31,308 nucleotides of DNA from Streptomyces ochraceiscleroticus (GTDB lineage: Bacteria; Actinomycetota; Actinomycetes; Streptomycetales; Streptomycetaceae): NCBI RefSeq assembly GCF_000720485.1, contig NZ_JOAX01000050.1, positions 1-31,308 on the forward strand. The letters run 5' to 3'. The translations under genes and the position numbers were made by a program. The notes below the pieces were generated by a model, which saw nothing but the letters and a program-made list of their open reading frames with translations, was not told the DNA's origin and searched no databases. Positions within the stretch are counted from its first letter, which is position 1. Each line of letters starts with the position of its first letter. Positions 22,683-31,308 of the stretch are shown here, in pieces.

Positions 22683-25025
22683 ATGACGGTCGACTTCAGC
22701 CAGCGGCGGAGCGGCGCGCTGCCGGTCGAGGTGACCGGGTTCGTCGGGCGGGTGGCGGAGCTGGCCCGGGTACGGCGGTTGCTGGGGGACGCGCGGCTGG
22801 TCACCCTCCTCGGGCCGGGCGGCGTCGGCAAGAGCCGGGTGGCGCTGCGCACGGCAGCCGCCCTCAAGGAGGAGTTCCCCGACGGGGTATGGCTCACGGA
22901 GCTGTCCGCGCTGCGCTCCGCCGAGCTGCTGCCGCAGACCATGGCCGCGGTGCTCGGGCTGCCGGAGCAGGCGGGGCGCCGCACGGTGGACGCCCTCGTC
23001 GAGCACCTCCAGGACCGGCAGGCCCTCCTCGTGCTGGACACCTGTGAGCATCTGGTCGACGCCTGCGCCATGCTCGCCGATCTGTTGCTGCGCGAGGCGC
23101 CGCGGGTGCGGATCCTGACGACCAGCCGCGAGCCGCTGGACGTGCCGGGGGAGCACACGGTGCAGATCCCGCCGCTCCCGGTGGAGGACACGCCGCAGGC
23201 GCAGAACGGCTGCGGGGCGGTGGCGCTCTTCGCGCAGCGGGCCGCTGCCGTGGTGCCCGGCTTCACGGTCACCGCCGCCAACCGGCCCGACGTGGTGGCC
23301 CTGTGCCGCCGTCTGGACGGCATTCCGCTGGCGGTGGAGCTGGCGGCCGTACGGCTGCGCGCGATCCCCCTGACGCAGCTCGTAGCCCGTCTGGAGGGCC
23401 GTTTCGAGGTGCTGACGGGCGGCCGCCGGGCAGTGGCGCTGCCCCGGCATCAGACGCTGCGTACCGCGATCGGCTGGAGCCACGAGCTGTGCACCCCGGC
23501 GGAGCGGCTGCTGTGGGCCCGGCTGTCGGTCTTCGCCGGCTCCTTCGACCTGGCCGCGGCCGAGGACGTCTGCGCGGGCGGTGACCTGCCGGCCGGGGAG
23601 GTGGTGGAGCACCTCATCGGGCTGGTCGACAAGTCGGTGGTGCTGCGCACCGAGGACGGGAACGGGGACGGCGAGGGGGCCGGGGACGGCTCCCGGTACC
23701 GGCTGCTGGACACGATCCGCGAGTACGGCGCCGAGTGGCTGGAGAAGGCGGGGGAGGCGAAGGAGTTCCGGGGCCGGCACTTCGCGTACTACCGGCGGCT
23801 GGGCGACCGGTTCCTTGCGCGCTTCCTCACGGACGAGCAGCTCGCGCTGTACGAGGCACTGCTGCGGGAGCAGGCCAATCTGCGGGCCGCGCTGGGGCAC
23901 GCGCTGACGGCGGACGGCGACGCGGTGGCGGGGCTGGAGCTGGCCGCGCGGCTGTGGCCGTTCTGGCGGACGGCGGGGCTGCAGAAGGAGGGCCGGCACT
24001 GGCTCGGCAAGGCGCTGGAGCTGGTCCCCGAGGAGCGGCCGGAGCGGGCGGCCGGCCTGCTGTCGGCCGGGATGCTCTGTCTGTGGCAGGGCGATCCGCA
24101 GGGCATCCTGCGGGACTGCGGGCGGGCCCGGGAGCTGGCGGAGCGGCTCGGGGACGCGGCGGTGCGGCGCTGGGCGGACGGCTTCCTGGGCCTCGCGCGC
24201 GGCATGCTCGGGGAGATCGAGCGCTCGGCCGGGCTGCTGGCTCCGGTGCGGGCCGAGATGATCGCCGCGGACGACCGGCTCGGTGCCGTGATTGTCCACT
24301 ATCACGAGGCGTTCCTGCGCGTCACCGTCGGTGACCCCGAGGGTGCCCGGCGGCTCTGCGAGGTGGCGCTGGGCCACCTCGACGCCCCGGAGGAGCGGAT
24401 GCTGCGGTCCGTCGTGCTGTCCGTTCAGGGGATCGCGCTGTGGCGCCAGGGGCAGCGGGCTGAGGGCGCGCAGCTGACCCGGACGGCGCTGCGGCTGAAG
24501 AGCGAGCTGCACGAGAGATACGGCGTCGCCTACTGCGCCGAGGTGCTGGCTTGGATTGCCGCGGAGGACGGGCGGTACGCGCGTGCCGCGTGGGTACTGG
24601 GGGTGGCGCAGGGCGTGTGGCGCAGCGTGGGCGCCACGATGTTCGGCATGCGGGCCTGGCTGGAGGTGCACGACCGGGTGGCGGCGGAGGTCCGCGGGGC
24701 CCTCAGCGACTGCCGGTACGACCGCCTCTTCGAGCAGGGGCTGCGGCTGCCCCTGGACCGGGCCGTGGAGCTGATCCTCGCCGACGCGGAGACGCCCGCG
24801 GTGCCGTCGCCGCGGGCGGCCGCCGGCGGCGTGCCGGGCGGCGAGGTGCTGACCCGCCGGGAGCGGGAGGTGGCCGCCCTGGTCGCCGACGGGCTGTCGA
24901 ACCGGGAGATCGCCGAACGGCTGGTGATCTCCAAGCGCACGGCGGACGCGCATGTCGAGCACATCCTCAGCAAGCTCGGCGTCAGCTCCCGCACGGAGAT
25001 CGCGGACCGCTGCGCCGACGCCTGA
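22683..25025 (+). CDS. STAND/NB-ARC ATPase with LuxR-type DNA-binding domain
   Basis: This is a 780-aa regulator. An N-terminal [15 protein letters not shown] start leads to an NB-ARC/AAA ATPase with a P-loop G44-PGGVGKS-51, a Walker B-like [14 protein letters not shown], the TTSREPL sensor and [21 protein letters not shown] helical, TPR-like region follows (about residues 350-690; repeated [24 protein letters not shown] helices), then a LuxR helix-turn-helix ([40 protein letters not shown]) at the C-terminus. Such proteins are ATP-driven switch regulators. They resemble AfsR-type regulators without the SARP domain. The ATG at 22683 was chosen because the family sequence starts there and GGGGGCGG precedes it. 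Targets unknown. Confidence 0.88.
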   Translation: MTVDFSQRRSGALPVEVTGFVGRVAELARVRRLLGDARLVTLLGPGGVGKSRVALRTAAALKEEFPDGVWLTELSALRSAELLPQTMAAVLGLPEQAGRRTVDALVEHLQDRQALLVLDTCEHLVDACAMLADLLLREAPRVRILTTSREPLDVPGEHTVQIPPLPVEDTPQAQNGCGAVALFAQRAAAVVPGFTVTAANRPDVVALCRRLDGIPLAVELAAVRLRAIPLTQLVARLEGRFEVLTGGRRAVALPRHQTLRTAIGWSHELCTPAERLLWARLSVFAGSFDLAAAEDVCAGGDLPAGEVVEHLIGLVDKSVVLRTEDGNGDGEGAGDGSRYRLLDTIREYGAEWLEKAGEAKEFRGRHFAYYRRLGDRFLARFLTDEQLALYEALLREQANLRAALGHALTADGDAVAGLELAARLWPFWRTAGLQKEGRHWLGKALELVPEERPERAAGLLSAGMLCLWQGDPQGILRDCGRARELAERLGDAAVRRWADGFLGLARGMLGEIERSAGLLAPVRAEMIAADDRLGAVIVHYHEAFLRVTVGDPEGARRLCEVALGHLDAPEERMLRSVVLSVQGIALWRQGQRAEGAQLTRTALRLKSELHERYGVAYCAEVLAWIAAEDGRYARAAWVLGVAQGVWRSVGATMFGMRAWLEVHDRVAAEVRGALSDCRYDRLFEQGLRLPLDRAVELILADAETPAVPSPRAAAGGVPGGEVLTRREREVAALVADGLSNREIAERLVISKRTADAHVEHILSKLGVSSRTEIADRCADA

Positions 25026-25033
25026 CGACGGCC

Positions 25034-25068
25034 GCCCTGCGGGGGCCCGGACATGACCCCCGCAGGGC
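25034..25068. terminator. bidirectional terminator
   Basis: GCCCTGCGGGGG pairs with CCCCCGCAGGGC (12 bp, 11-nt loop) in the 49-bp gap between the convergent LuxR-type regulator and DJ-1/PfpI genes. Confidence 0.85.
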
Positions 25069-25074
25069 CCGGAC

Positions 25075-25641
25075 TCACATCGCCGGCGCCTTCGCGCGCA
25101 GGACCTTCAGGAACTCGCGCATCCAGCCGGAGTGGTCCGGCCAGGCGCGGGAGGAGACCAGGGTGCCGTCGACGACGACCTCGGCGTCGCGGTAGCCGGC
25201 GCCCGCCGCCTGCATGTCCATCTCCAGGGCGGGATAGCAGGTGACCCGGCGGCCGTTCAGGCGGCCGATCGCGGCGGTCAGCAGGGGCCCGTGGCAGATC
25301 TGCGCGACCGGCTTGTCGGCGTCGAAGAACGCCTTGATCACCTTGCGCAGCTCGGCGTCGTTGCGCAGGTATTCGGGGGCCCGGCCGCCGGGGATCACCA
25401 GGGCGGCGTAAGCGCCGGGGTCGACTTCGGAGAACGCCAGGTCGGCCGGCCAGGTGTAGCCGGGCTTCTCGGTGTACGTGTCGAAGCCGGGCTCGAAGTC
25501 GTGGACGACGAAGCGGAGCGTCTTGCGGGCGGGGGCTGCGATGTGGACGTCGTACCCCTCCTCGCGCAGCCGCTGGTACGGGTAGAGCACCTCTAAAGAC
25601 TCCGCCGCGTCCCCGGTCACGATCAGGATCTTGGCTGCCAT
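25075..25641 (-). CDS. DJ-1/PfpI family protein
   Basis: This 188-aa single-domain protein is of the DJ-1/PfpI (class I glutamine amidotransferase-like) superfamily. It shows KILIVTGDAAESLEVLYPYQ at the N-terminus, LVIPGGRAPEYLR, and the nucleophile elbow AQICHGPLL with Cys C116 followed by His. Members act as deglycase-like, chaperone or protease-like stress proteins; the specific activity cannot be read from the sequence. The ATG at 25641 has GGAGG 6 nt upstream. It is convergent with the LuxR-type regulator and divergent from gdhB, so it is probably monocistronic. Confidence 0.9.
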   Translation of the reverse strand: MAAKILIVTGDAAESLEVLYPYQRLREEGYDVHIAAPARKTLRFVVHDFEPGFDTYTEKPGYTWPADLAFSEVDPGAYAALVIPGGRAPEYLRNDAELRKVIKAFFDADKPVAQICHGPLLTAAIGRLNGRRVTCYPALEMDMQAAGAGYRDAEVVVDGTLVSSRAWPDHSGWMREFLKVLRAKAPAM

Positions 25642-25682
25642 GGCGTACCTCCGCGGGGCTCGCGTCCGACTCCGTCCCGCTC

Positions 25683-25711
25683 AAGGTCCTCCGGTTCCGA
25701 GCGGTTGCCAA
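25683..25711 (-). promoter_or_regulatory. possible vegetative promoter of the DJ-1/PfpI gene
   Basis: On the minus strand TTGGCA (25711-25706) is separated by 17 nt from GACCTT (25688-25683), about 40 nt before the start codon. The -35 is good and the -10 is weak at its first base. Confidence 0.4.
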
Positions 25712-25789
25712 GACCCCCTGCGGACCTCCTGCGGATGCCCGAGTGTGATCGGACGAGGCACGTCTCTGTCCATACCGGCAAAGAACTGA

Positions 25790-26134
25790 GTGTGGTTTTG
25801 TACACACAAGGCCCATGACGACTCCCCTGCAAGGAGCGATAGCCTGGCAGCGTGATCAGCGCGATAACCCGCGGGGGCGTCGAGGCCCCTGCTTCGCGCC
25901 CGGGACACCACGGTGCCCGGGCGGCCGTTGATCATTCCCGTTACGACCAGGTGCCAGGAATGCCAAATCTGGCCAATTCCGCCCCGGTCGCCCCTCATCG
26001 CGGCATAGCGTCGATTCCGACCGGACATGCTCCCGGGCCCGTCCCGGGGGTCCCTTACGCGCCGGTCCGGCGTTGTGCCGTATCCGCTTATTTCCACAAC
26101 GTCACGCAACGGCGCGCGACAGGAGCCAGAGGAC
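25790..26134 (+). promoter_or_regulatory. gdhB upstream region: promoter, two hairpins, possible leaderless ORF
   Basis: GTGTG-N8-CACAC (25790-25807) is a possible operator. ATGACG (25815-25820) and TAGCCT (25840-25845) resemble a vegetative promoter with a long spacer. The predicted start site falls on a GTG at 25852 that opens a 114-codon frame. Two GC hairpins follow: GGGGC/GCCCC (25874-25889) and CGCCCGGG/CCCGGGCG (25897-25923). The rest to 26134 is gene-free and AT-richer, with no second promoter I can defend. AGGAG lies 9 nt before the gdhB ATG. Confidence 0.45.
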
Positions 26135-29100
26135 ATGCAGACCAAGCTGGACGAAGCCAAGACCGAGCTGCTCACGAAGGCCGCCAGGGTCGCTGAGAGC
26201 GGACCGGCGGGAGGGCAGTCACCGGTACCGGGTCTCGACCCGGACACCCTCAGTGGATACCTCCAGCGCTACTACCTGCACACCGCTCCGGAGGACCTCA
26301 CGGGGCGCGACCCCGTCGACGTCTTCGGCGCGGCACTCTCGCACTACCGGCTGGCGGGCGTCCGTCCGCAGGGCACGGCGAACGTCAGAGTCCACACGCC
26401 GACCGTCGAGGAGAACGGCTGGACCTGCAGCCACTCCGTCGTCGAGGTCGTCACCGACGACATGCCGTTCCTGGTCGACTCGGTCACCAACGAGCTCTCC
26501 CGGCAGGGCCGCGGCATCCACGTCGTGATCCACCCGCAGGTCGTCGTCCGGCGTGACGTCACCGGCAAGCTGATCGAGATCCTGGACGCCGAGGACGAGG
26601 CGCACGGCACCCCCGGCAAGGCCAAGGACGCCGAGCTGCCGCACGACGCGCTCGTGGAGTCCTGGATCCATGTGGAGATCGACCGGGAGACCGACCGGTC
26701 CGACCTGAAGCAGATCACCGCCGATCTGCTGCGGGTCCTCAACGACGTGCGCGAGGCCGTCGAGGACTGGGAGAAGATGCGCGACGCCGCGCTGTGCATC
26801 GCGGACGAGCCGCCCACCGAGCCCACCGCCGACGACCTGCGCGACCGTGAGGTGGAGGAGGCCCGCGAGCTGCTGCGCTGGCTGTCCGCCGACCACTTCA
26901 CCTTCCTCGGCTACCGCGAGTACGAGCTGACCACGGCGCCCGGTGAGGCCGACGGCGACGAGGAGGTGCTCACCGCCGTGCCCGGCACGGGCCTCGGCAT
27001 CCTCCGCTCGGACCCCAAGCACCGCGAGGAGGACGAGGGCCACCCCGTCTCCCCGTCCTTCAACCGGCTCCCGAAGGACGCGCGCAAGAAGGCCCGCGAG
27101 CACAAGCTGCTGATCCTGACCAAGGCGAACAGCCGCGCGACCGTGCACCGGCCGAGCTACCTCGACTACGTCGGCGTGAAGAAGTTCGACGCGCAGGGCA
27201 ACGTCGTCGGCGAGCGGCGCTTCCTGGGCCTGTTCTCCTCCGCCGCGTACACCGAGTCCGTGCGCCGGGTGCCGGTCATCCGCCGCAAGGTCACCGAGGT
27301 GCTGGAGGGCGCGGGCTTCTCGCCCAACAGCCACGACGGCCGCGACCTGCTCCAGATCCTGGAGACCTACCCGCGCGACGAGCTGTTCCAGACCCCGGTC
27401 GACCAGCTCCGCGCCATCGCCACCAGCGTGCTCTACCTCCAGGAGCGCCGCCGGCTGCGGCTGTACCTCCGCCAGGACGAGTACGGGCGCTACTACTCCG
27501 CGCTGGTCTACCTCCCGCGGGACCGTTACACCACCGGCGTCCGGCTGCGCCTGATCGACATCCTCAAGGAGGAGCTGGGCGGCACCAGCGTCGACTTCAC
27601 CGCCTGGAACACCGAGTCGATCCTCTCCCGGCTGCACTTCGTCATCCGGGTCGAGCCGGGTGCCACGCTGCCCGACCTCACCGACGCCGATGTCGACCGC
27701 ATCGAGGCGCGGCTGGTGGAGGCGGCGCGCTCCTGGGCCGACGGCTTCGCCGAGGCGCTGAACGCCGAGTGCGGCGAGGAGCGCGCGGCCGAGCTGCTGC
27801 GCCGGTACGCCCAGGCGTTCCCCGAGGGCTACAAGGCCGACAACTCCCCGCGCGCCGCGGTCGCCGACCTCCAGCACCTGGAGAAGCTGTGGACCGCCGA
27901 GGAGGGCCGCGACTTCGAGGTCAGCCTGTACGAGCCGGTCGGCGCGGGCCCCGGCGAGCGCCGCTTCAAGATCTACCGCACCGGTGAGCCGGTCTCGCTC
28001 TCGAAGGTGCTGCCGCTGCTCAACCGCCTGGGCGTGGAGGTCGTCGACGAGCGGCCGCACGAGCTGCGCTGCTCGGACCGGTCCGCCGCGTGGATCTACG
28101 ACTTCGGCCTGCGGATGCCGGAGCGGCCGAACGGCGACGACTACCGCGAGCGCTTCCAGGACGCCTTCACGGCGGTGTGGACGGGCCGCGCGGAGAGCGA
28201 CAACTTCAACAAGCTGGTGCTGGGCGCGGGCCTGGACTGGCGGCAGGCGATGGTGCTGCGCGCCTACGCGAAGTACCTGCGGCAGGCCGGCTCCACCTTC
28301 AGCCAGACGTACATGGAGGACACCCTCTCCCACAACGTCCACACCACCCGGCTGCTGGTCAGCCTCTTCGAGGCGCGGATGGCGCCGCGGCGGCAGCGGG
28401 CCGGCACGGAGCTGATCGACGGGCTGCTGGAGGAGCTGGACGGCGCGCTGGACCAGGTCGCCTCGCTGGACGAGGACCGCATCCTGCGCTCGTTCCTCAC
28501 GGTCATCAAGGCGACGCTGCGCACCAACCACTTCCAGAAGGACAGCAAGGGCGAGCCGCACGCCTACCTGTCCCTGAAGCTGGACCCGCAGGCGATCCCG
28601 GACCTGCCGGCGCCCCGCCCGGCGTACGAGATCTGGGTGTACTCGCCGCGCGTGGAGGGCGTGCACCTGCGCTTCGGCAAGGTCGCGCGCGGTGGTCTGC
28701 GCTGGTCGGACCGGCGGGAGGACTTCCGTACGGAGATCCTCGGCCTGGTCAAGGCGCAGATGGTCAAGAACACCGTCATCGTGCCGGTCGGCGCGAAGGG
28801 CGGCTTCGTCGGCAAGCAGCTTCCGGACCCGGCGGTGGACCGGGACGCGTGGCTGGCCGAGGGCATCGCCTCGTACAAGACCTTCATCTCCGGTCTGCTG
28901 GACATCACCGACAACCTCGTCGGCGGCGAGGTCGTGCACCCGCAGGACGTCGTCCGGCACGACGGGGACGACACCTACCTCGTCGTCGCGGCCGACAAGG
29001 GCACCGCGAAGTTCTCCGACATCGCCAACGAGGTCGCCGAGTCCTACGGCTTCTGGCTGGGCGACGCCTTCGCCTCCGGCGGCTCGGCGGGCTACGACCA

Positions 29101-31099
29101 CAAGGGCATGGGCATCACCGCGCGTGGCGCGTGGGAGTCGGTCAAGCGCCACTTCCGCGAGCTCGGCGTGGACACCCAGTCCGAGGACTTCACGGTCGTC
29201 GGCGTCGGTGACATGTCCGGTGACGTGTTCGGCAACGGCATGCTGCTCTCCGAGCACATCCGCCTGGTCGCCGCCTTCGACCACCGGCACATCTTCCTCG
29301 ACCCGAACCCGGACGCGGCGACCTCGTACGCCGAGCGCCGCCGCCTGTTCGAGCTGCCCCGCTCCTCCTGGGAGGACTACGACAAGTCGCTGCTGTCGCA
29401 GGGCGGCGGCATCCACCCGCGTACGGCCAAGTCCATCCCGGTCAACCAGCACGTCCGCGCCGCCCTCGGCATCGAGGCGGGCATCACGAAGATGACCCCG
29501 GCCGAGCTGATGAAGGCGATCCTGCAGGCCCCGGTGGACCTGCTGTGGAACGGCGGCATCGGTACGTACGTGAAGTCCTCGGCCGAGTCGAACGCGGACG
29601 TCGGCGACAAGTCCAACGACGCCATCCGGGTCGACGGCCAGGACCTGCGGGTCAAGGTCGTCGGCGAGGGCGGCAACCTGGGCCTGACCCAGCTCGGCCG
29701 GATCGAGTTCGCCACGAACGGCGGCCGGATCAACACCGACGCGATCGACAACAGCGCCGGCGTGGACACCTCCGACCACGAGGTGAACATCAAGATCCTG
29801 CTGAACTCCGTGGTGACCGACGGGGACATGACGGTCAAGCAGCGCAACAAGCTGCTCGCCGAGATGACCGACGAGGTCGGCGCGCTGGTGCTGCGCAACA
29901 ACTACGCGCAGAACACCGCCCTCTCGCTGGCCCTCGCCCAGTCCTCCAACATGCTCCACGCCCAGCAGCGGTTCATGCGCCGCCTGGTGCGCGACGGGCA
30001 GCTCGACCGGGCGCTGGAGTTCCTGCCGTCCGAGCGGCAGATCCGCGAGCGGCTGGCCAACGGCCGGGGCCTGACCCAGCCGGAGACCGCCGTCCTGCTC
30101 GCGTACACCAAGATCACGGTGGCCGACGCGCTGATCGAGACGAGCCTGCCGGACGATCCGTACTTCAAGCACCTGCTGCACGCGTACTTCCCGACCGCGC
30201 TGCGCGAGCGGTTCGCCGAACAGGTGGACAACCACGCCCTGCACCGCGAGATCACCACGACGGTGATGGTCAACGACACCGTCAACACCGGTGGTACGAG
30301 CTTCCTGCACCGCATGGTGGAGGAGACCGGGGCGTCCCTGGAGGAGGTCGTCCGGGCGCACACCGCGGCCCGCGCGATCTTCGACCTGAACCAGGTCTGG
30401 GACGACGTCGAGGCGCTGGACAACAAGGTGCCCGCCGAGGTGCAGACCCGCATCCGGCTGCACTCCCGGCGGCTGGTCGAGCGCGGCACCCGCTGGCTGC
30501 TCAACAACCGCCCGCAGCCGCTGGAGCTGTCCGGCACCATCGACTTCTTCCGTGAGCGGGTCGGCGCGGTCTGGGCCGAGCTGCCCAAGCTGCTGCGCGG
30601 CAGCGACATGGAGTGGTACGAGTCGATCTACGGGCAGCTTGCCGAGGCGGGCGTGCCGGAGGGGCTGGCGCACCGTGTGGCCGGCTTCTCGTCGGCCTTC
30701 CCGGCGCTGGACATCGTGGCCATCGCCGACCGCACCGGCAAGGAGCCGCTGGACGTCGCCGAGGTCTACTACGACCTGGGCGACCGGCTGCGGATCAACC
30801 AGCTCCTGGACCGCATCCTGGAGCTGCCGCGCGCCGACCGCTGGCAGTCCATGGCCCGCGCCTCGATCCGCGAGGACCTGTTCGCCGCGCAGGCCGCGCT
30901 GACCGCGGACGTCCTCTCGGCGGGCAACGGCACGGCCACGCCGGAGCAGCGCTTCAAGGCGTGGGAGGAGAAGAACGCCGCGATCCTGGGCCGCGCCCGC
31001 GCCACGCTGGAGGAGATCCAGGGCTCGGACTCCTTCGACCTGGCCAACCTGTCGGTCGCGATGCGCACGATGCGGACGCTGCTGCGCCAGCACAGCTGA
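26135..31099 (+). CDS. gdhB: NAD-dependent glutamate dehydrogenase, large (180-kDa) type
   Basis: This 1654-aa enzyme oxidises glutamate to 2-oxoglutarate and ammonium with NAD+. It belongs to the 180-kDa class first described in Streptomyces. The N-terminal half is the regulatory/ACT-like region (for example WTCSHSVVEVVTDDMPFLVD, FLGYREYEL). The catalytic core near residues 850-1000 includes GKVARGGLRWSDRREDFRTE, ILGLVKAQMVKNTVIVPVGA and KGGFVGKQ, and the nucleotide-binding part contains VVGVGDMSGDVFGNGMLLSE and KVVGEGGNLGLTQLGRIEFA. Length matches the family (about 1600-1650 aa). The ATG at 26135 has AGGAG 9 nt upstream; the frame stays open further left but without family sequence. Single gene, strong terminator after it. 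Confidence 0.96.
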   Translation: MQTKLDEAKTELLTKAARVAESGPAGGQSPVPGLDPDTLSGYLQRYYLHTAPEDLTGRDPVDVFGAALSHYRLAGVRPQGTANVRVHTPTVEENGWTCSHSVVEVVTDDMPFLVDSVTNELSRQGRGIHVVIHPQVVVRRDVTGKLIEILDAEDEAHGTPGKAKDAELPHDALVESWIHVEIDRETDRSDLKQITADLLRVLNDVREAVEDWEKMRDAALCIADEPPTEPTADDLRDREVEEARELLRWLSADHFTFLGYREYELTTAPGEADGDEEVLTAVPGTGLGILRSDPKHREEDEGHPVSPSFNRLPKDARKKAREHKLLILTKANSRATVHRPSYLDYVGVKKFDAQGNVVGERRFLGLFSSAAYTESVRRVPVIRRKVTEVLEGAGFSPNSHDGRDLLQILETYPRDELFQTPVDQLRAIATSVLYLQERRRLRLYLRQDEYGRYYSALVYLPRDRYTTGVRLRLIDILKEELGGTSVDFTAWNTESILSRLHFVIRVEPGATLPDLTDADVDRIEARLVEAARSWADGFAEALNAECGEERAAELLRRYAQAFPEGYKADNSPRAAVADLQHLEKLWTAEEGRDFEVSLYEPVGAGPGERRFKIYRTGEPVSLSKVLPLLNRLGVEVVDERPHELRCSDRSAAWIYDFGLRMPERPNGDDYRERFQDAFTAVWTGRAESDNFNKLVLGAGLDWRQAMVLRAYAKYLRQAGSTFSQTYMEDTLSHNVHTTRLLVSLFEARMAPRRQRAGTELIDGLLEELDGALDQVASLDEDRILRSFLTVIKATLRTNHFQKDSKGEPHAYLSLKLDPQAIPDLPAPRPAYEIWVYSPRVEGVHLRFGKVARGGLRWSDRREDFRTEILGLVKAQMVKNTVIVPVGAKGGFVGKQLPDPAVDRDAWLAEGIASYKTFISGLLDITDNLVGGEVVHPQDVVRHDGDDTYLVVAADKGTAKFSDIANEVAESYGFWLGDAFASGGSAGYDHKGMGITARGAWESVKRHFRELGVDTQSEDFTVVGVGDMSGDVFGNGMLLSEHIRLVAAFDHRHIFLDPNPDAATSYAERRRLFELPRSSWEDYDKSLLSQGGGIHPRTAKSIPVNQHVRAALGIEAGITKMTPAELMKAILQAPVDLLWNGGIGTYVKSSAESNADVGDKSNDAIRVDGQDLRVKVVGEGGNLGLTQLGRIEFATNGGRINTDAIDNSAGVDTSDHEVNIKILLNSVVTDGDMTVKQRNKLLAEMTDEVGALVLRNNYAQNTALSLALAQSSNMLHAQQRFMRRLVRDGQLDRALEFLPSERQIRERLANGRGLTQPETAVLLAYTKITVADALIETSLPDDPYFKHLLHAYFPTALRERFAEQVDNHALHREITTTVMVNDTVNTGGTSFLHRMVEETGASLEEVVRAHTAARAIFDLNQVWDDVEALDNKVPAEVQTRIRLHSRRLVERGTRWLLNNRPQPLELSGTIDFFRERVGAVWAELPKLLRGSDMEWYESIYGQLAEAGVPEGLAHRVAGFSSAFPALDIVAIADRTGKEPLDVAEVYYDLGDRLRINQLLDRILELPRADRWQSMARASIREDLFAAQAALTADVLSAGNGTATPEQRFKAWEEKNAAILGRARATLEEIQGSDSFDLANLSVAMRTMRTLLRQHS

Positions 31100-31109
31100 G
31101 GCCCGTAGG

Positions 31110-31156
31110 AACGGGGACGGCCCCGGAGCGCCATGCTCCGGGGCCGTCCCCGTTTT
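31110..31156. terminator. strong bidirectional terminator after gdhB
   Basis: ACGGGGACGGCCCCGGAGC pairs perfectly with GCTCCGGGGCCGTCCCCGT (19 bp, 5-nt loop GCCAT), extended by an A-T pair and followed by TTTT. It separates gdhB from the convergent ABC-transporter gene. Confidence 0.95.
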
Positions 31157-31168
31157 CGTGCGTGCGGC

Positions 31169-31308
31169 TCACTTCTTGGTGAACGCCTCGTACTCCTTGA
31201 GGACGTCCGCCGTGGGGCCGTCCATGAGGAGCTCGCCCTTCTCCAGCCACAGCACCCGGTCGCAGGTGTCCCGGATGGACTTGTTGTTGTGGCTGACCAG
31301 GAAGACCG
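31169..31308 (-). CDS. ABC transporter ATP-binding protein, C-terminal end (partial)
   Basis: Only the last 46 codons are in the window; the gene continues off the right edge. They read FLVSHNNKSIRDTCDRVLWL, then EKGELLMDGPTADVLKEYEAF and a TKK end (split here). The SH(N)..SI...C.R..WLE.G pattern is the switch (H-loop) region and the end of an ABC ATPase of the TagH/Wzt type, which export polysaccharide or teichoic-acid-like polymers. The subclass is inferred from the short fragment. The stop TGA is at 31171-31169, 13 nt past the shared terminator. Confidence 0.82.
   Translation of the reverse strand, partial: VFLVSHNNKSIRDTCDRVLWLEKGELLMDGPTADVLKEYEAFTKK

Noticed and set aside
25681..26247. 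Minus-strand 188-codon frame in the gdhB upstream region
   Set aside because: No family features, no ribosome site, and it overlaps the gdhB start and a promoter-like region.
26219..31093. Long minus-strand frame opposite gdhB
   Set aside because: Same reason: a shadow of gdhB with no recognisable domain.

Overview
The window is high-GC actinobacterial core chromosome and almost certainly comes from a Streptomyces or close relative. The evidence is very high G+C at third codon positions, several GTG starts, genes without a Shine-Dalgarno sequence, and the gene order mtrA-mtrB-lpqB-comF-hpf ... secA, which Streptomyces shares with mycobacteria. No insertion sequence, phage, CRISPR array or tRNA was seen, and nothing looks recently transferred.

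Layout. (1) 1-231: the 3' end of a 5S rRNA (end of an rRNA operon), its terminator, and a short spacer with a second hairpin and a 14-bp tandem repeat. (2) 232-5913, minus strand: a compact five-gene cluster read in the order DUF7847-like membrane protein, DUF4129, DUF4350, MoxR AAA+ ATPase, DUF58. The DUF4350 gene carries an in-frame TAA inside otherwise intact coding sequence. (3) 6165-11997, plus strand: mtnA (methionine salvage) overlapping mtrA, then mtrB and lpqB, a cell-envelope/development two-component system with its lipoprotein. (4) 12214-14936, plus strand: comF-like phosphoribosyltransferase, a 318-bp leader, long-form ribosome hibernation factor hpf, and an orphan NarL/LuxR response regulator. 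(5) 15052-16978, minus strand: a YcaQ/AlkX-type DNA glycosylase and, upstream of it, a GNAT acetyltransferase. (6) 17331-20162: secA, followed by a terminator and a minus-strand Rv3235-like protein. (7) 21182-25025, plus strand: DUF6912 protein, HAD-like hydrolase, and a 780-aa STAND ATPase/LuxR regulator. (8) 25075-25641, minus strand: DJ-1/PfpI protein. (9) 26135-31099: giant NAD-dependent glutamate dehydrogenase with a long structured upstream region. (10) 31169-31308, minus strand: the C-terminal end of an ABC-transporter ATPase, cut by the window edge.

The most interesting signal is regulatory. Two genes, the YcaQ/AlkX-like glycosylase and the HAD hydrolase, lie on opposite strands about 5.5 kb apart. 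Each is preceded by an exact TTGTCAGTG-N8-TAnnnT element whose -10 box ends 6-7 nt before the start codon. This is the architecture of the LexA-independent (RecA-NDp, PafBC-dependent) DNA-damage promoter of actinobacteria, on what would be leaderless transcripts. It fits an interstrand-crosslink glycosylase and suggests an unrecognised DNA-damage role for the HAD protein, whose catalytic motif reads DWNGT instead of DxDGT. Other points of interest are the interrupted DUF4350 gene, an orphan strong Shine-Dalgarno sequence and competing hairpins in the hpf leader, a perfect 18-bp palindrome between the GNAT gene and secA, and several short-period tandem repeats in spacers and in the mtrB tail. 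No wholly new multi-gene system is visible.
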